This document shows, piece by piece, positions 24,841 through 36,025 of a DNA stretch of 64,000 nucleotides. The stretch is from Schistocephalus solidus (taxonomy: Eukaryota; Platyhelminthes; Cestoda; Diphyllobothriidea; Diphyllobothriidae), in assembly GCA_017591395.1 (NCBI GenBank), contig WEDG01002509.1:121234-185233 (forward strand). Reading direction: 5' to 3'. The notes under the pieces are model-generated. The model worked only from the letters and a program-made list of their open reading frames with translations. It did not search any database and had not been told where the DNA came from. Every line of letters starts with the position of its first letter. Position 1 is the stretch's first letter. A program made the position numbers and the translations under genes.

Positions 24841-25143
24841 ATGGAACAGACTGTGGTAGTCATGCCGTTATGCGGCTGCAGTGTACTCACAGCAGAATGT
24901 CGTCGCCAATTTCTGCTCATTCCACTGGCATCCAACCACTTCGACAAACTCGAAGTGACCGTAAAGCTTCAAACTGGGTTCCCGCCCAAGACTCTCCAAG
25001 CACCCTATAATTGCGAAATACTGTTACTTGAAAATGCCAATCAGAGTTCTTTGGTGAGCTGCATGCGGCTTGAGCATGCAGTTGTATGCCATTTTATTCT
25101 TATGGGGCGCAAAACCAAAAGAGTTGTCCTCACAGACTGTTGA
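24841..25143 (+). CDS. Possible exon, unrecognised
   Basis: The frame reads like folded protein (ECRRQFLLIPLASNHFDK, LEVTVKLQTGFPPKTLQAP, NCEILLLENANQSS). A CTCACAG acceptor-like site lies at about 24,891 and a TTTG|GTGAGC donor-like site at about 25,052, which would give an exon of roughly 160 bp. The pyrimidine tract is poor and no neighbouring exon was identified. I cannot name a family, so this remains weak. Confidence 0.25.
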   Translation: MEQTVVVMPLCGCSVLTAECRRQFLLIPLASNHFDKLEVTVKLQTGFPPKTLQAPYNCEILLLENANQSSLVSCMRLEHAVVCHFILMGRKTKRVVLTDC

Positions 25144-25263
25144 CAAGTAGTCTTCTACAAGTTAGAACAAAGAACACTATTCAGACAATTTACTTAACTT
25201 TTTAATATCACAGTACTTGGAAATCCTCATTGATATCTTTGGCAAAATAAGTTGAGGATTTTA

Positions 25264-25560
25264 TTATATAATAATAGTGAAAACTGATTGATTGTGCGAT
25301 GGGCTAATGGAAGGGAATTGTATAATTGTTGGAAAGTATGGCATTGTGCGTGGTGAGATATGAGTGAATGGGTAAGGGTGTATGTGTTGAGTGAGTGGTG
25401 GGATTTGAGTATATTGGTTAAAGTGTATGGGTTGTGTGTGTGTTAGAGTGCATGGGTTGAGTGTCGCCCACTCCCACATCAGATGACTGATCGGCTCGGA
25501 TGGAGATCTGATTGTGGGAGTAGGGGAGAAAGTGGGGTCGACAGCACATCGCATTTTCCT
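25264..25560. repeat. TG-rich low-complexity region
   Basis: Irregular GTGTG / GGTTGAGTG-rich sequence. The minus-strand 99-aa Pro/His/Thr-rich frame across it follows from the base composition and is not treated as a gene. Confidence 0.6.
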
Positions 25561-25666
25561 CACTATAAAGAACCTGACACACTTGAAACTATCACGGTGT
25601 GCCTAAAGCCGTGGCCTCGAAGGTTGCAAACTGACGGGATAACTCAGACCGCGTAGTCACACTTGA

Positions 25667-25670
<4 letters not shown>

Positions 25671-25728
<58 letters not shown>
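25671..25728. repeat. (TA)n tract
   Basis: Uninterrupted TA dinucleotides. Confidence 0.95.
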
Positions 25729-25730
<2 letters not shown>

Positions 25731-25830
25731 CGAATGTTCGAGAATATGCGAGGCGCTGATGAAGGTCATACTCGGCAGAGGTGAGTTAAATAAGCACTGA
25801 GCTGTACAGTCTTTTATTCCTTGACAATGG

Positions 25831-25899
25831 GCTCGCGTGAGAGTTCGAAACGTCGGATGAATAAAATTCTGGTCCCAGAGAACGCCTTCCCGTCTTCTT

Positions 25900-25900
<1 letters not shown>
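25831..25900 (-). repeat. Short retroelement-terminus-like repeat, inverted relative to 8,675-8,744
   Basis: On the plus strand it reads CTCGCGTGAGAGTTCGAAAC then GTCGGATGAATAAAATTC, ending next to the (TA)n at 25,902. Same sequence and same (TA)n junction as at 8.67 kb, in opposite orientation. Confidence 0.55.

Positions 25901-25901
<1 letters not shown>

Positions 25902-25931
<30 letters not shown>
25902..25931. repeat. (TA)n tract
   Basis: TA run between the terminus-like repeat and the LINE 5' UTR. Confidence 0.95.
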
Positions 25932-25934
<3 letters not shown>

Positions 25935-26393
25935 TGCATGGCTCCGGTGTTGTGTGTGCTTTCACACCCGGTATGTCTGACTCCCGAACATCCCATCGCA
26001 CCCCTCTCAAGAAGTCCTACGGTGGAGGTGACAGCAACCCCGTAGGCGGCCCAGGCTAACTCGGGTCGTTCTCCCACTAAAACAAAACCGTGACTCATAG
26101 TGGAGTTCGGCAGCCATCTGGGATGTCCGAGCAGCACTATTTAGGATAACTGCTTGCCTCCCTCGCGGACGAAATGGCTTGAAAAGGTGCCCTAAAAAAA
26201 TGCTTGTTATCACGTATTCTGCAGCAGGCCACGGCTCGCAGATCGCAAAAAACGTGGTCGTAAAACTCAAACAAACAACAATACCCGCTGTCCCCATCCC
26301 CCGCGCCATTCCCTCCGGGCTGCTCGGGTAAGTCCACTCACACTAGCAGCCTGGAATGTTCGTTCTCTTTTAGACAATCCTAGAAGCAACCGG
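25932..26393 (+). mobile_element. 5' UTR of the plus-strand RTE-like LINE
   Basis: Collinear match to the reverse complement of 22,231-22,740 (GTATGTCTGACTCCCGAA, CAGCAACCCCGTAGG, GAGTTCGGCAGCCATCTGGG, GATGTCC). It leads directly into the endonuclease frame. Confidence 0.8.
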
Positions 26394-28758
26394 TTGAAAC
26401 GGAAGACACGGCCTGTCGCTCGGGAACTGGCGTGCTACAAGGTGGACATTTCTGCTCTCAAGGAGAGCCGATTCTCTGAGCAGGGTCAGCTGGAGGAGGT
26501 GGGTGCCGGCTACACCTTCTTCTGGAGCGGCTGGCCAAAGGCAGAGCGACGCGACGCTGGTGTTGCCTTTGCCATCCGGAACGACATCGTGGGATGTCTG
26601 CCCAGTCTGCTGCAGGGTATCAATGATCGCCTGAGGAGCCTCCGCCTGCCTCTTCGTAGAGTAAAGTTCACCACCTTTATCAGTACCTTTACTCTCCCAA
26701 TGACGAGCTCTGATGCGGCGAAGGACAAATTCTACGAGGACCTGCACGCCCTGCTGGCGACTGTTCCGAAGGTGGGCAAGTTGATTGTCCTTGGTGAATT
26801 CAACGCCCGCGTCGGGACGGACCACGCTGCCTGGCAGGGAGTGCTGAGTTCCCACGGTCTCGGTAGCTGTAACGATCACGGCCTCCTTCTTCTGTCCACG
26901 GGTGCGGAACACCGTCTCCTGCTGACCAACACCTTCTTCCGCCTTCCGATGCGGGAGAAGGCCACGTGGATGCACCCACGGTCACGGTGCTGGCATCTGC
27001 TGGACTATGTTCTCGTCCGGAGTCGAGATCTACAGGACGTGCTGGTAACCAAGGCGATCCACGATGCCGATGGTTGGACAGATCACCGCCTCATCATCTC
27101 CAAGATGAGGCTTCAACTTCAACTCCGACGAAAGCCCCAAGGTAACAGGCCGCCAGGAAAGTTAAATACTCTTTTATTTAAATTTGCCTGCTCACTGTTT
27201 TGATTTCAGCAACCAAATATCCGAGACCCTGGAGAACTTGCATGCTCCAGCTGATAATGCTACCGTGGAGAATCGATGGTGTGAACTGCGAAATTTCATC
27301 CAGTCCACCGCCCTCGAAGTACTCGGACGTGCACGCCGTCAACACCAGGACGGGTTTGACGACAATGACGCCGACATCAGCAACTTACTCGCGGAGAATA
27401 ATGGACTACACAAAGCCTACATGGACTTTCGAACTGACGCCACCAAAGTAGCCTTCTTCAGATGCCGGCGCCTTGTACAGCAACGGCTGTGGGAGATGCA
27501 GGATGCCAGGATGATCCGAAAGGTTTAGGAAATCCAGGGGTATGGGGAACGCAATGTAATGAAAAACTTCTTTAAAGCCATCAAGGCCATCTACGGCCCT
27601 TGTATCGAGGGGATCGCACTGCTGCTCAGTTCTGACGGCACAAAAATGCTGACAGAGAAATCGCAAATTCTGAAGCGCTGGGCCGAGCGCTTCAGAAGTG
27701 TCCTTAATTGCTCATCAGCCATCTTCGATGCTGCCATTGACCAGCTCCCTCAAGTGGACACGAACAATGACCTGGATCTGCCGCCTTCCCTACCAGAAAC
27801 CATCCGGGCATTGCAGCAGATTTCCAGCGGTAAAGCACCGGGAACCGACGCAATCCCACCGGAAGTCAACAAGCACGGTGAGCCCCGGCTGATGGCAGAT
27901 CTCACTACACTCTACCAGGAGATGTGACGTCAAGGACAAGTTCCTCAGGATTTCAAAGACGCGACCATCGTCCACCTCAACAAACGGAAGGGGAACCAGC
28001 AACTATGTGATAATCACAGAGGCATCTCTTTGCTCAAAATCACCGGGAAGATCTTCGCCCGTATCATTCTCAATCGTCTGAACGGTCACCTAGAGCAGAG
28101 CCTGCTCCCAGAAAGCCAATGTGGCTTCCGCCGACACCGCGGAACAACCGATATGATCTTTGCCCCCCGCCAGCTACAAGAGAAGTGCCAGGAGATGCGA
28201 ACTTACCTATGCACTACCTTCGGGGATCTAACAGAAGCCTTTGACACGGTGAATTGCGATGGACTGTGGAAAGTCATGCAGAAATTTGGTTGTCCTGAGC
28301 GGTTCACGCACATGGTGCGTCAGCTTCATGACGGGATGACGGCGCGCGTCACTGACAATGGGACGGTATACGAAGCATTCGCAGTGACCGACGGAGTGAA
28401 GCAGGGCTCCGTATTGGCTCCCAACCTGTTCAGTCTCATGTTCTCGGCTATGCTGATGGACGCCTACCGTGATGAGTAACCTACTATCCGCATCGCCTAC
28501 AGAACTGACGGGCACCTTCTCAACAGTTGGCGTATGCAGGCTTCAACGCGCGTGTCTATGGCTACAGTCCATGACTTGTTCTTCGCGGACGACTGTGCCA
28601 TTAACACCGTGATGGAGGAGACATGCAAAGGAGCATGGACCTCTTCGCCACAGTCTTCGCAGATTTTGGATTAACAATCAGTACAGCCAAAACGGTTGTC
28701 ATGCCCCAGCCGCCACCCAGCGCGGAATACAATGCTCCTCGAATCAATGTCAACGGTG
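26394..28758 (+). pseudogene. RTE-like LINE ORF, 3'-truncated
   Basis: 26,394-27,203 is an intact APE endonuclease frame with [28 protein letters not shown] and [13 protein letters not shown] frameshift near 27,190 leads to the linker and reverse transcriptase (SQCGFRRHRGTTDMIF, TEAFDTVN, TDGVKQGSVLAPNLFSLMF, then FADDC at about 28,581). In-frame stops occur at 27,526 (CAG to TAG compared with the minus copy), 27,925 (TGA, also in the minus copy) and 28,477. Similarity stops abruptly at 28,758 within the NAPRINVNG segment, so the C-terminal fingers and 3' UTR are missing. Confidence 0.9.
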
Positions 28759-29281
28759 ACGCCTAACAAATTAGCTCGACACTTAATCAGCAAGTTTTCT
28801 AGCGTCAGTATCTGTAAACTAAAAAAGGTTCTAAAAACTCAGAGCTATGTTGGGTATTCGTCATGGAAGGTGATTCCTACTAATCCAACGGATACCTGCT
28901 GAAGGGTCTTGAGATACAAGTGTTTCAAGAAAAATCAACTAACTTATTTTTTCCGTCCATGCATCCAGGTTTCTATTAAAGCGTATGTCACCAAGGTTAG
29001 AGACTGCAAATAAACTGCAAACAAACTCCCAGTTACAGTCTTTTTCTCGATAAATGCATTTTTATGGGATGCTAGGGTTTGATGCAATTTTTTCTTTTTT
29101 ATTTTTCATTCTTACATATAAGACGAAAGAAAACACTAATCTGGAACCGTACTCGAGCACCTGAGTATGTACGGAGAATGCTCACGAAGAACCAAATTCT
29201 GAATTAATCAAAATTTTATTTGAGGGCGTATATTGGCAAAGATAACTGAATTTTCTTTAATGAAGCACATAATCATCAGTA
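28759..29281. other. Non-coding
   Basis: Nothing recognisable between the LINE break and the 3' end of secreted gene 1. Confidence 0.5.
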
Positions 29282-29287
29282 TTTATT
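29282..29287 (-). promoter_or_regulatory. Polyadenylation signal of secreted gene 1
   Basis: TTTATT on the plus strand is AATAAA on the minus strand, about 22 nt after the stop codon at 29,309-29,311. It implies a very short 3' UTR. Confidence 0.6.
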
Positions 29288-29308
29288 TGGCCATCCTATT
29301 TTTTTCTT

Positions 29309-30190
29309 CTAGTCCCTATCGTCTTCATCCCAGTCGTCCTCGTGATTGTCTGGTTTTTGCCTCCTTGTCTTCTCCCGGTCTGTTTCACCCAGGAGCCGCC
29401 TTATCTGTTTCACAGGGGACTTTAGAGCAGCAATCCTCCGCTTTACATCCTGTGCGTACAACAGCTCATCATCATCCTCATCGTAATCACCAGCATCCTT
29501 CTCCTCATCGTCATCGGCATCATCATAATGATCATCCTTAAGATCACTAGGCTTGCGCTTGTGAAATTCGCGATCGGCACGCTGGAAAGCGCCTTGCGTT
29601 TCGTTAGCTGCCTGCAGTAGGAGTTGACATCGCTCCCGCAACGTAAACCATTCCTTCTTGTCCGCTGTCAGCGTCGGTAGAACAGATGCGTTTTTAGCCA
29701 CCTCAGCTTGCTTCTTAGGGACTTCTACAGAGGTATTTCTTGCGATCTGAAGCATAGCGTTTAGTCTCTCCACAAGTTTCCGTAGGGCACTCATACGGGC
29801 TTCACGCTGTTTCACACCAGCTTCTGGCTGACGACGCTTTGGACTCAACTGCCCAGTTTCCTTCGGCTTCGCGGTCGCATTCCTCTCTCGCATAACTGCA
29901 ATGAGTCTTTTAACGGCCGCCAGCGCTCGCGATAACCTTGCAGAGAACTGATCAATAAAGGCGCTGATCCTTTCTTGGATTGTTTTATTTCCACCTGATG
30001 ACGCTCCACCTTGTATGCCAACACTACCAAACTTGTAGTCAACATCCACAGCATTCGATTCGTTATTACCTCTGGAGGTATTTGCTAGGCTGGAATCTTC
30101 GCCGGCCTCTGAGCCACGCACCTCCACTACCAGAATTAAAGCCAGCAGCAGCAGCAGTGCTCGCATAAGGAAACCAGATGTGAACTGCAT
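29309..30190 (-). CDS. Secreted acidic N-glycosylated protein, intronless
   Basis: Unrecognised family. The frame is open from 30,232, but I choose the ATG at 30,190. A TATA-like box at 30,234-30,241 would place transcription start near 30,205-30,210, downstream of the first ATG, and this start gives a textbook signal peptide (MQFTSGFLMRALLLLLALIL, cleavage near VEVRG-SEAGE). The mature protein is about 267 aa with seven N-x-S/T sequons (NTS, NES, NKT, NAT, NTS, NAS, NET), a helical Lys/Arg-rich middle and one cysteine (RERCQLL). The C-terminal half is Asp/Glu-rich (YDDADDDEEKDAGDYDEDDD, ending HEDDWDEDDRD). No transmembrane segment is visible after the signal. I infer a secreted or secretory-granule protein. 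The acidic runs could bind cations or basic partners, but that is speculation. It lies alone between LINE and repeat sequence. Confidence 0.7.
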   Translation of the reverse strand: MQFTSGFLMRALLLLLALILVVEVRGSEAGEDSSLANTSRGNNESNAVDVDYKFGSVGIQGGASSGGNKTIQERISAFIDQFSARLSRALAAVKRLIAVMRERNATAKPKETGQLSPKRRQPEAGVKQREARMSALRKLVERLNAMLQIARNTSVEVPKKQAEVAKNASVLPTLTADKKEWFTLRERCQLLLQAANETQGAFQRADREFHKRKPSDLKDDHYDDADDDEEKDAGDYDEDDDELLYAQDVKRRIAALKSPVKQIRRLLGETDREKTRRQKPDNHEDDWDEDDRD

Positions 30191-30233
30191 GATTCGGTAG
30201 CGATTTTCAGAGTACACACCTCTGGATCTCACG

Positions 30234-30241
30234 TTTATATG
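30234..30241 (-). promoter_or_regulatory. TATA-like box of secreted gene 1
   Basis: CATATAAA on the minus strand, about 45 bp before the ATG at 30,190. It decides against the upstream in-frame ATG at 30,232. Confidence 0.55.
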
Positions 30242-31095
30242 CTAAGGAGAGGGCTTCTTTCGTTGTAAATTTTTTAAATCTCAATTGTTTGTAGGCATGC
30301 AATCGCGTAGCACTTAATTGAGCGGGCGGAGGAAGGAGCAAAGGTCGGTTACCCATGTTTAAAACTCTACACCTTTACTGTCCAAAGGGCAGACGGGTGG
30401 TTCCGATTTGCATTTAAGCCTGCTGTTCCCCCGTGCTGCCGCTCAACACGTGCTACCGTCTCCCTTGTACATTTCGTCTGCTAAGTTTTAGCCACAAACA
30501 AAAGAAATGACACATCTGGCGCCTTCGCAACTCATCCAGAAATCGGTAATTCCAAACTGCAGGAAGTTTGAACTGGTGAATTGCAGTTAAAACGTGCGCC
30601 CTGCTTTGTAGCGAACAGAATATCGACGTATGAGGTAGGTTAAATGTGCCCTTTAATAAAAAGCTACACCCCCGGCAAGAAGACACCGGACTTGAGTGGA
30701 AGATGAGCCACAGACCACGGCTCCGTTTGTCAGATTCCGTTTGGTATTGAGGTTCATCTAATAGGAAGGCACTTAAATGTACAGAATTTTAACTAACTCG
30801 TGCAATGAGCTGAAACGTGCGCAACATCTCTAGTCACTCGCAAACTGGGAAAAAATGAATCCGTGAAAATTCGGAATAAATACTGGGCAACTGTAAGGGA
30901 ATTGAAAACAAAAAAAGGAATATTAGAAGTGTTAACATTTTTTAGAAAATCATAAATTCCGAAGAAGGCACGATTGTTGCAAATGAGTAAACTTACTGAA
31001 GCCTTTCCATGCTCAAGTTGAACAGCAATTGAAGAAAGGTCTTTAATGCCACTTGAATTCAAACCTTCATTTCCGAAAAAAATGAGCTTCCAGAA
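30242..31095. other. Upstream region of secreted gene 1, otherwise non-coding
   Basis: No other gene seen. The minus frames at 30,453-30,686 and 30,793-31,140 have no recognisable features. Confidence 0.45.
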
Positions 31096-34000
31096 CAAGA
31101 GTCGATAACGAATTCGCATTTCTGAAATAAGATACCTCATTGAAGCCTTCTTTGAGGATGAAATCTAATTACGCCCGTCCCTGTACTTCACATTCTTTCA
31201 AAGAAAATTCAATGAAAAAATTGGAATGTTTGGCAGACTCTTGCACTTCCTAAAATAAAAATAATATTTTTTGCCACAAAAGAAAGAAATCACATTTATC
31301 TTTACATTGCAGCCATCTTCGACATCTTTCCTTGTGTTAAGGCTACGTTGTACGTTTTTAAATGCACAAATGTGTGGTATTCTAAATTTTAAGATATTGC
31401 CTAAACTGCTAGTATTCTGTTCGTTGTCTAAAACTAGACCATAAAAACGTATCTCGTCAGATGTATAAAGGTTAACGTAGCCATTTGGTTGTGTGTCTTT
31501 TCACGGATATTTATCATGTATTTATGAAGTGCATGAAAATATTGGTAAATGGAAAGAAAAGTATGCATGCAGATGTTATTACTGCTTTTCGGAACGTGTA
31601 ATCGCATAGACATGCGAATATAGCTTCCAAGAATCGATTAAACATCTAATTTTCTTAAAAAAGCTTCTTTATCATATTGTACTACATATGATTTCCGCGG
31701 ATACAAAAAGCAGGTCTCAGGTGCAGAAAGTTTTGTTTTGTAAACTATTTGGAAGAAGACTGCTCTTCTCTCATAGACAAATATCCTCGAATGCGCAATC
31801 TGAGTCTAGGACAGCTATTAACATTATAAATTACCTCAATATAAGGCAACGGGAATTTATGCTCTTATTTATAAACATTTTGACGGATTAAATCTTTTGT
31901 GAACACAAAATGCATGCTAAGGAAAGTTTTTTTCAGAACTGGCTGGGCCAATAAGTCAGATGTGCTACTCTTTAGAAAAACAAAAGTCATCGGCTTATTT
32001 TGGTCAAAGTTTCAGGTACATACTTTTAATTGACAAGATGATGTTTACATCTGGGTTTCTAAAATAAGAAATGCCACCTTCCTGCTTCGACTCAATCCTT
32101 TCGAACAAAAATTTCCAGGCTGGATCCGAAATTCAATATTACTATTTGAGCTAAACTCCACTAGTTATTGTAGAACAACCGCATAATATTCACTAGCTGA
32201 TAACAGACCACCAGTCCATCCAATAATTTCTGTACGGTTGTAATGGTTAAATCCTGGCCCATTAGACACTGCCCAGGCGTGTGTGTGGCACGCGCAAAGC
32301 AAATTTTTAGCTCTGCCAGCCATTGTGCCTGGGCCGATCTTCTTGATTCTGGCTTGTTACCAGACCTAAGTGAATTAGGCAGGATCGCGTTTGGTAGATA
32401 CTTTGTATTTCTATAAACTATTTGACGGGAAATTCACCCTCCCTGCATCCACCTACCTGTCGTGGCACAGGTAGATTGCGTGCGGTTTTCGTTCACAAAT
32501 ATCATACAACAGATCGCCTATCTCATGAAATGTAAATCAAAATTCTACAATTTATTTTCGATTCGAACAAATTACCTAAGGAAATTATAAAAACATTAAT
32601 AAAACTAAGTGAGGTTTCAAATAAATCTCTTCTGGGACCGAAAATGTGATGTGAGGTCAATGAAAATCAAATGCAGGTAAGTGCAAAGAATCAAATTGTT
32701 TTCTAAAAAAAGGACTGAATTCACCTTAGAAAATTATTTTATGCAACGTGCTGCATTTTTCGCCCTAAAATGCAGGAATAAACTGTTTTACCAGTATTTT
32801 TGCTCTACTAACAAAATACATACAAGATATTGAGGAGATGAACGAAAGGATCATCTATAGTAGAATAGAAGTATGCAATAGGATACTTTTTATAATGTAG
32901 TTTTCGCTTTGTCACAATTTAAAAACGCAATAAACACAGGATTAGCCGTTTTCGCAAAATTTTAGTATATTTTCAGATACGTTGATGTGTATTTGCTGTC
33001 TTAGAATGGGCCGTAAAATAAATGAATGTGCAAAACACGCTCCTATATAAAGCGAAAAGTGGGTTCTTTCATTTGCAGCAGAAAATGTATCACTTACTTT
33101 CAGGGAAATCCCAAAACCGAGCAAACATCTAAAATTTTTTGACTTAACCCATTGAAAAAAGTAAAGTTCGCATCCACTCATCAGTAAAAATATCTAATAA
33201 ATAGGCTTTTAAATGGGTAACAGGAAGGATTTGGGCAAAATTGGAGGTTGCCGAATATCCAACAACTTTCCTTTATTATTTAGTGTCACAGAACAACCTA
33301 TTGTTTGTTCATTTTTCTCTTAAACGAATGTATATGTTTGCGTGAATTAATAAATATAATGCAAACGGCCATCTTCATTAGAAAGAAGAATCGAAAATTC
33401 GTGTCTTCGGTAAATACTGTTAAGAAATAGTTGATCTTGAAGGTTTTGATAAACGCATACAATGGAATCTACATTTATGGCCAATCGCTTGAAACCCCTG
33501 AAAATTGTGAAGTATTCACCGGTTTTTCAAGGAAGGTCTGACATTAATTGAAGCCCAATATTAAAAATGCCAATAAATAAATTTGGCGAATGGACAGCGC
33601 TCTTAATATTCACAAAATGGTAAGGGTAAGATTATAATCTAACACTCTATTTAAATTAATTATTCCCAGTTACAGCGATGTAGCACCAGGACGGATTTGG
33701 GCAAAATCGGAGGTTGTCGAATATCCAAAAACTTTCCGATATTATTTAGTGTCACTGAACAAACTTTTGTTTTGCGCGTTGTTCTATGAAATTAAATTAA
33801 TATTAGCAAAAGCGTTTCAAATAAATCACACCTGTAACCTAAAAATATTATCTTAATTTAATGAAAATTTGGTGAAAGCAAGTGTAAGGAATCGCATTGT
33901 TTTCGAGAAACAAGAAATAACTTGAGCTTTAAAATTTTTTGTAAATTGCTGAGGTTTCTTGCCGAAAAATGCAGTTATGAACTTGCTTACCAGTGTTTTG

Positions 34001-34800
34001 TCTTACACCAGAAAATAGGGGCCGTAAACATACAAGAAACTGTGGACGAAAATGGCAGAAGATTAGCATTTTTCGCAAAACCGTAGTATATATTTGGTTA
34101 TTTTTTTGTGCATTTGCAATCTTAGAACGGGGCATTTAAGCAAACGGTTATAGCGAAAAATGCTCCAATATAAAGAAAAAGGTGAGTTCCTCATTTGTAG
34201 CAGATAATAAATCATTTATTATTAGACAAGTAAAAAAAACGGGCAAATGTACACATTTTTACCTTGGAATAAGGTAAAGTGACTATATATTTGTCAGGTT
34301 ACTATCTAAGTTAAGTACTTTTAATGAGATACCTTATTGTAGAACATTTTGTAATTTGATGTTAGGCATAGTGATTGCCGAACTGTTTTATGAACAGGCA
34401 AACAATATGGAGCACGTTTAAACGCTGGCATATGGATGGGACTAAAATATATCGAGACAAAGCTGCATGATAATCAACTTCAATCAACCTACCTAATCAA
34501 TTTTTCGAATCAGAAACACATTTCTGAATTTTGTTTGACATTTCACGAGATAGAGAAACTACTGTATAGGCAGCCACATATTCCATACAATAGGGCAACA
34601 TCGATAGGCCAATTTATACCCCCACTCTCCCTACCTTCTTCCGTTTCACATTTACCTTTTTCCTTTAGTGCGCTGCGACATCAATATCGTCTTTAACTAA
34701 AAACATCCGATGAACATAGCTCACCAGATGGGTCAATATTCCCTTAGATATACCCATTTTGGCAACACGATGCACGTCAAATTTTCTATCACAATAGACC
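31096..34800 (+). repeat. Unclassified dispersed repeat, copy 2, with internal duplication
   Basis: 31,096-33,180 matches 15,039-17,180 closely. About 33,820-34,300 is a much more diverged second copy of the 16.6-17.17 kb segment (GCTTACCAGTGTTTT, TCTTAGAACGGGGCA, CTCCAATATAAAG). 34,400-34,800 matches 17,240-17,660. The unit therefore contains an older copy nested next to a younger one. No mobility genes are visible. Confidence 0.75.
33218..33775 (+). repeat. Pair of about 87-bp direct repeats inside the dispersed repeat
   Basis: 33,218-33,306 and 33,692-33,775 share GGATTTGGGCAAAAT, GGAGGTTG, CGAATATCCAA and TTATTTAGTGTCAC with a few changes. They bracket the segment 33,307-33,691, which also has a diverged relative at 49,940-50,350. 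Confidence 0.7.
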
Positions 34801-35539
34801 TTGTATGCGCCCTGCCAACAAGACATAGTAGCTTGAGTTTTGGGACTCCTAACGGAGGAGAATGCAACTGCAAGTTAGCAGTATTCATATTCAAACAACG
34901 AGTGGTAGGTGAGGATGGAGGGGAGAGGGAGTAGTGCTCATGGTAAGGTCGTCACCACGCTTTTTCGCGAGCACTACACCCCTGCTCACTTGCTGGTGCA
35001 TGCTCACAGTCTTTAATCATTACCTCCTGTAAGCGTTCGAAAACTCCGGCTCATGCACCTATTGTACCAATGATTTCACTCTAATCTTCTTTGCAACGAA
35101 ACCTCGCGCCTCGCATATTCGCTTCCATTCGTTAGCACCCTTTTCCCTGGCATTGAGCCTTTAGGCTCCCTGAGTACTTTAACGATTTTCTGTTGACTGA
35201 AGCCCTCCCCAGCCCCAAATGTTCTCTGTTTTTCTCATTTAATCTACATTTCGCACACCATGCAATAATGACCTGGATTACTACTGGTCATTTTTACCAT
35301 ATGCTTAAAATGCTTGGCGTAGCAGTTAAGCAATAGTCACAAATCTAAAAGATTACCTCTCGACAGCGGCGAGCATACTCTCGATCTAAACCGGCAAGAC
35401 AACTAGCCCGTGGCTCATTGTTTAGAAGTCCTGATGATTTCTACTACCGGGGAGGGAGTCAAGGCAAGCTACATACGGGAAAATACATGAGCCACCTTAG
35501 TTCTTTGATGGCGGCCATACTTCATGTTCTTCCGTTTCT
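34801..35539. other. Non-coding; contains a small family A fragment
   Basis: About 35,390-35,450 holds CCGGCAAGACAACTAGCCCG then TGGCTCATTGTTTAGAAGTC, a broken tRNA-like head of the hammerhead repeat. Otherwise nothing recognised. Confidence 0.5.
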
Positions 35540-35965
35540 GGTAATTTTCATCTGCCCTAGCCACTGTGCGGCTGCTAGCGGGACTTGAGATTGAGTCTCA
35601 AGGAAGGACGAGTAGTTCCGTTAGCGATCAGTGAGCGTTCATCAACGAATGCAGTCAATATTCCTGAGCTAAATCGGCAAGACAACGAATCCGTGATTCA
35701 GTGGTTAGCACGTTGGACTTCTGATCAACGGGTCGCGAGTTCGATCCTCGAGTGGTGCGCCACCTGAGATTGGGTATGGCTGGCTGATGACGGTTAATAA
35801 GCCAGAAATGGTCATTCCAGCCCTCCTTGTTTTTGCTGACAATATTTACCTGTCTATTCCACTACTAGCCACTGTGCGACTGCTGGCGGGGCTCAAGAGT
35901 GAGCCTCAAGGCAGAACTGTATGAGTAATTTCCGTTAGTGATCGGTCAGCGTCCATCACCATATG
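35540..35965 (+). mobile_element. Hammerhead/tRNA-derived repeat, family A, copy 2 (partial dimer)
   Basis: Segment A at 35,561 (CCACTGTGCGGCTGCTAGCG), tRNA-like head at about 35,688-35,762 (GTGATTCAGTGGTTAGCAC, GTTGGACTTCTGATCAAC, GCGAGTTCGATCCTCG), hammerhead at 35,778-35,822, then a second segment A at 35,869. The segment A repeat interval is 308 bp. Same architecture as the 8.8-9.2 kb copy. Confidence 0.75.
35778..35822 (+). ncRNA. Type I hammerhead ribozyme, family A copy 2
   Basis: Stem I GGCTGG (35,778-35,783) with CCAGCC (35,817-35,822), six Watson-Crick pairs. Core CTGATGA is at 35,784-35,790; stem II GGTT-AATA-AGCC; GAAA at 35,805-35,808. Stem III ATGGTCAT is slightly off palindromic. 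Predicted cleavage follows 35,816. The TAT/C internal loop and GGG/TCC outer stem I are present. Confidence 0.75.
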
Positions 35966-36025
35966 CAATATAATCAATGTAATTAAATGCATTGGTTGTA
36001 ACTAGATATAATAAACTTTGCATAA

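Noticed and set aside
25264..25563. 99-aa Pro/His/Thr-rich minus-strand frame
   Set aside because: Explained by TG-rich low-complexity DNA; no start context, signal peptide or homologue recognised.
30190..30232. Upstream in-frame ATG of secreted gene 1
   Set aside because: It overlaps the TATA-like box region and would put 14 residues before the signal peptide.
33170..33200. Reverse-strand CTGATGAGTGGATGCGAAC
   Set aside because: Looks like a hammerhead half (CUGAUGA...GAA), but the fourth base of GAAA is C, stem II cannot form and stem I partners are missing.
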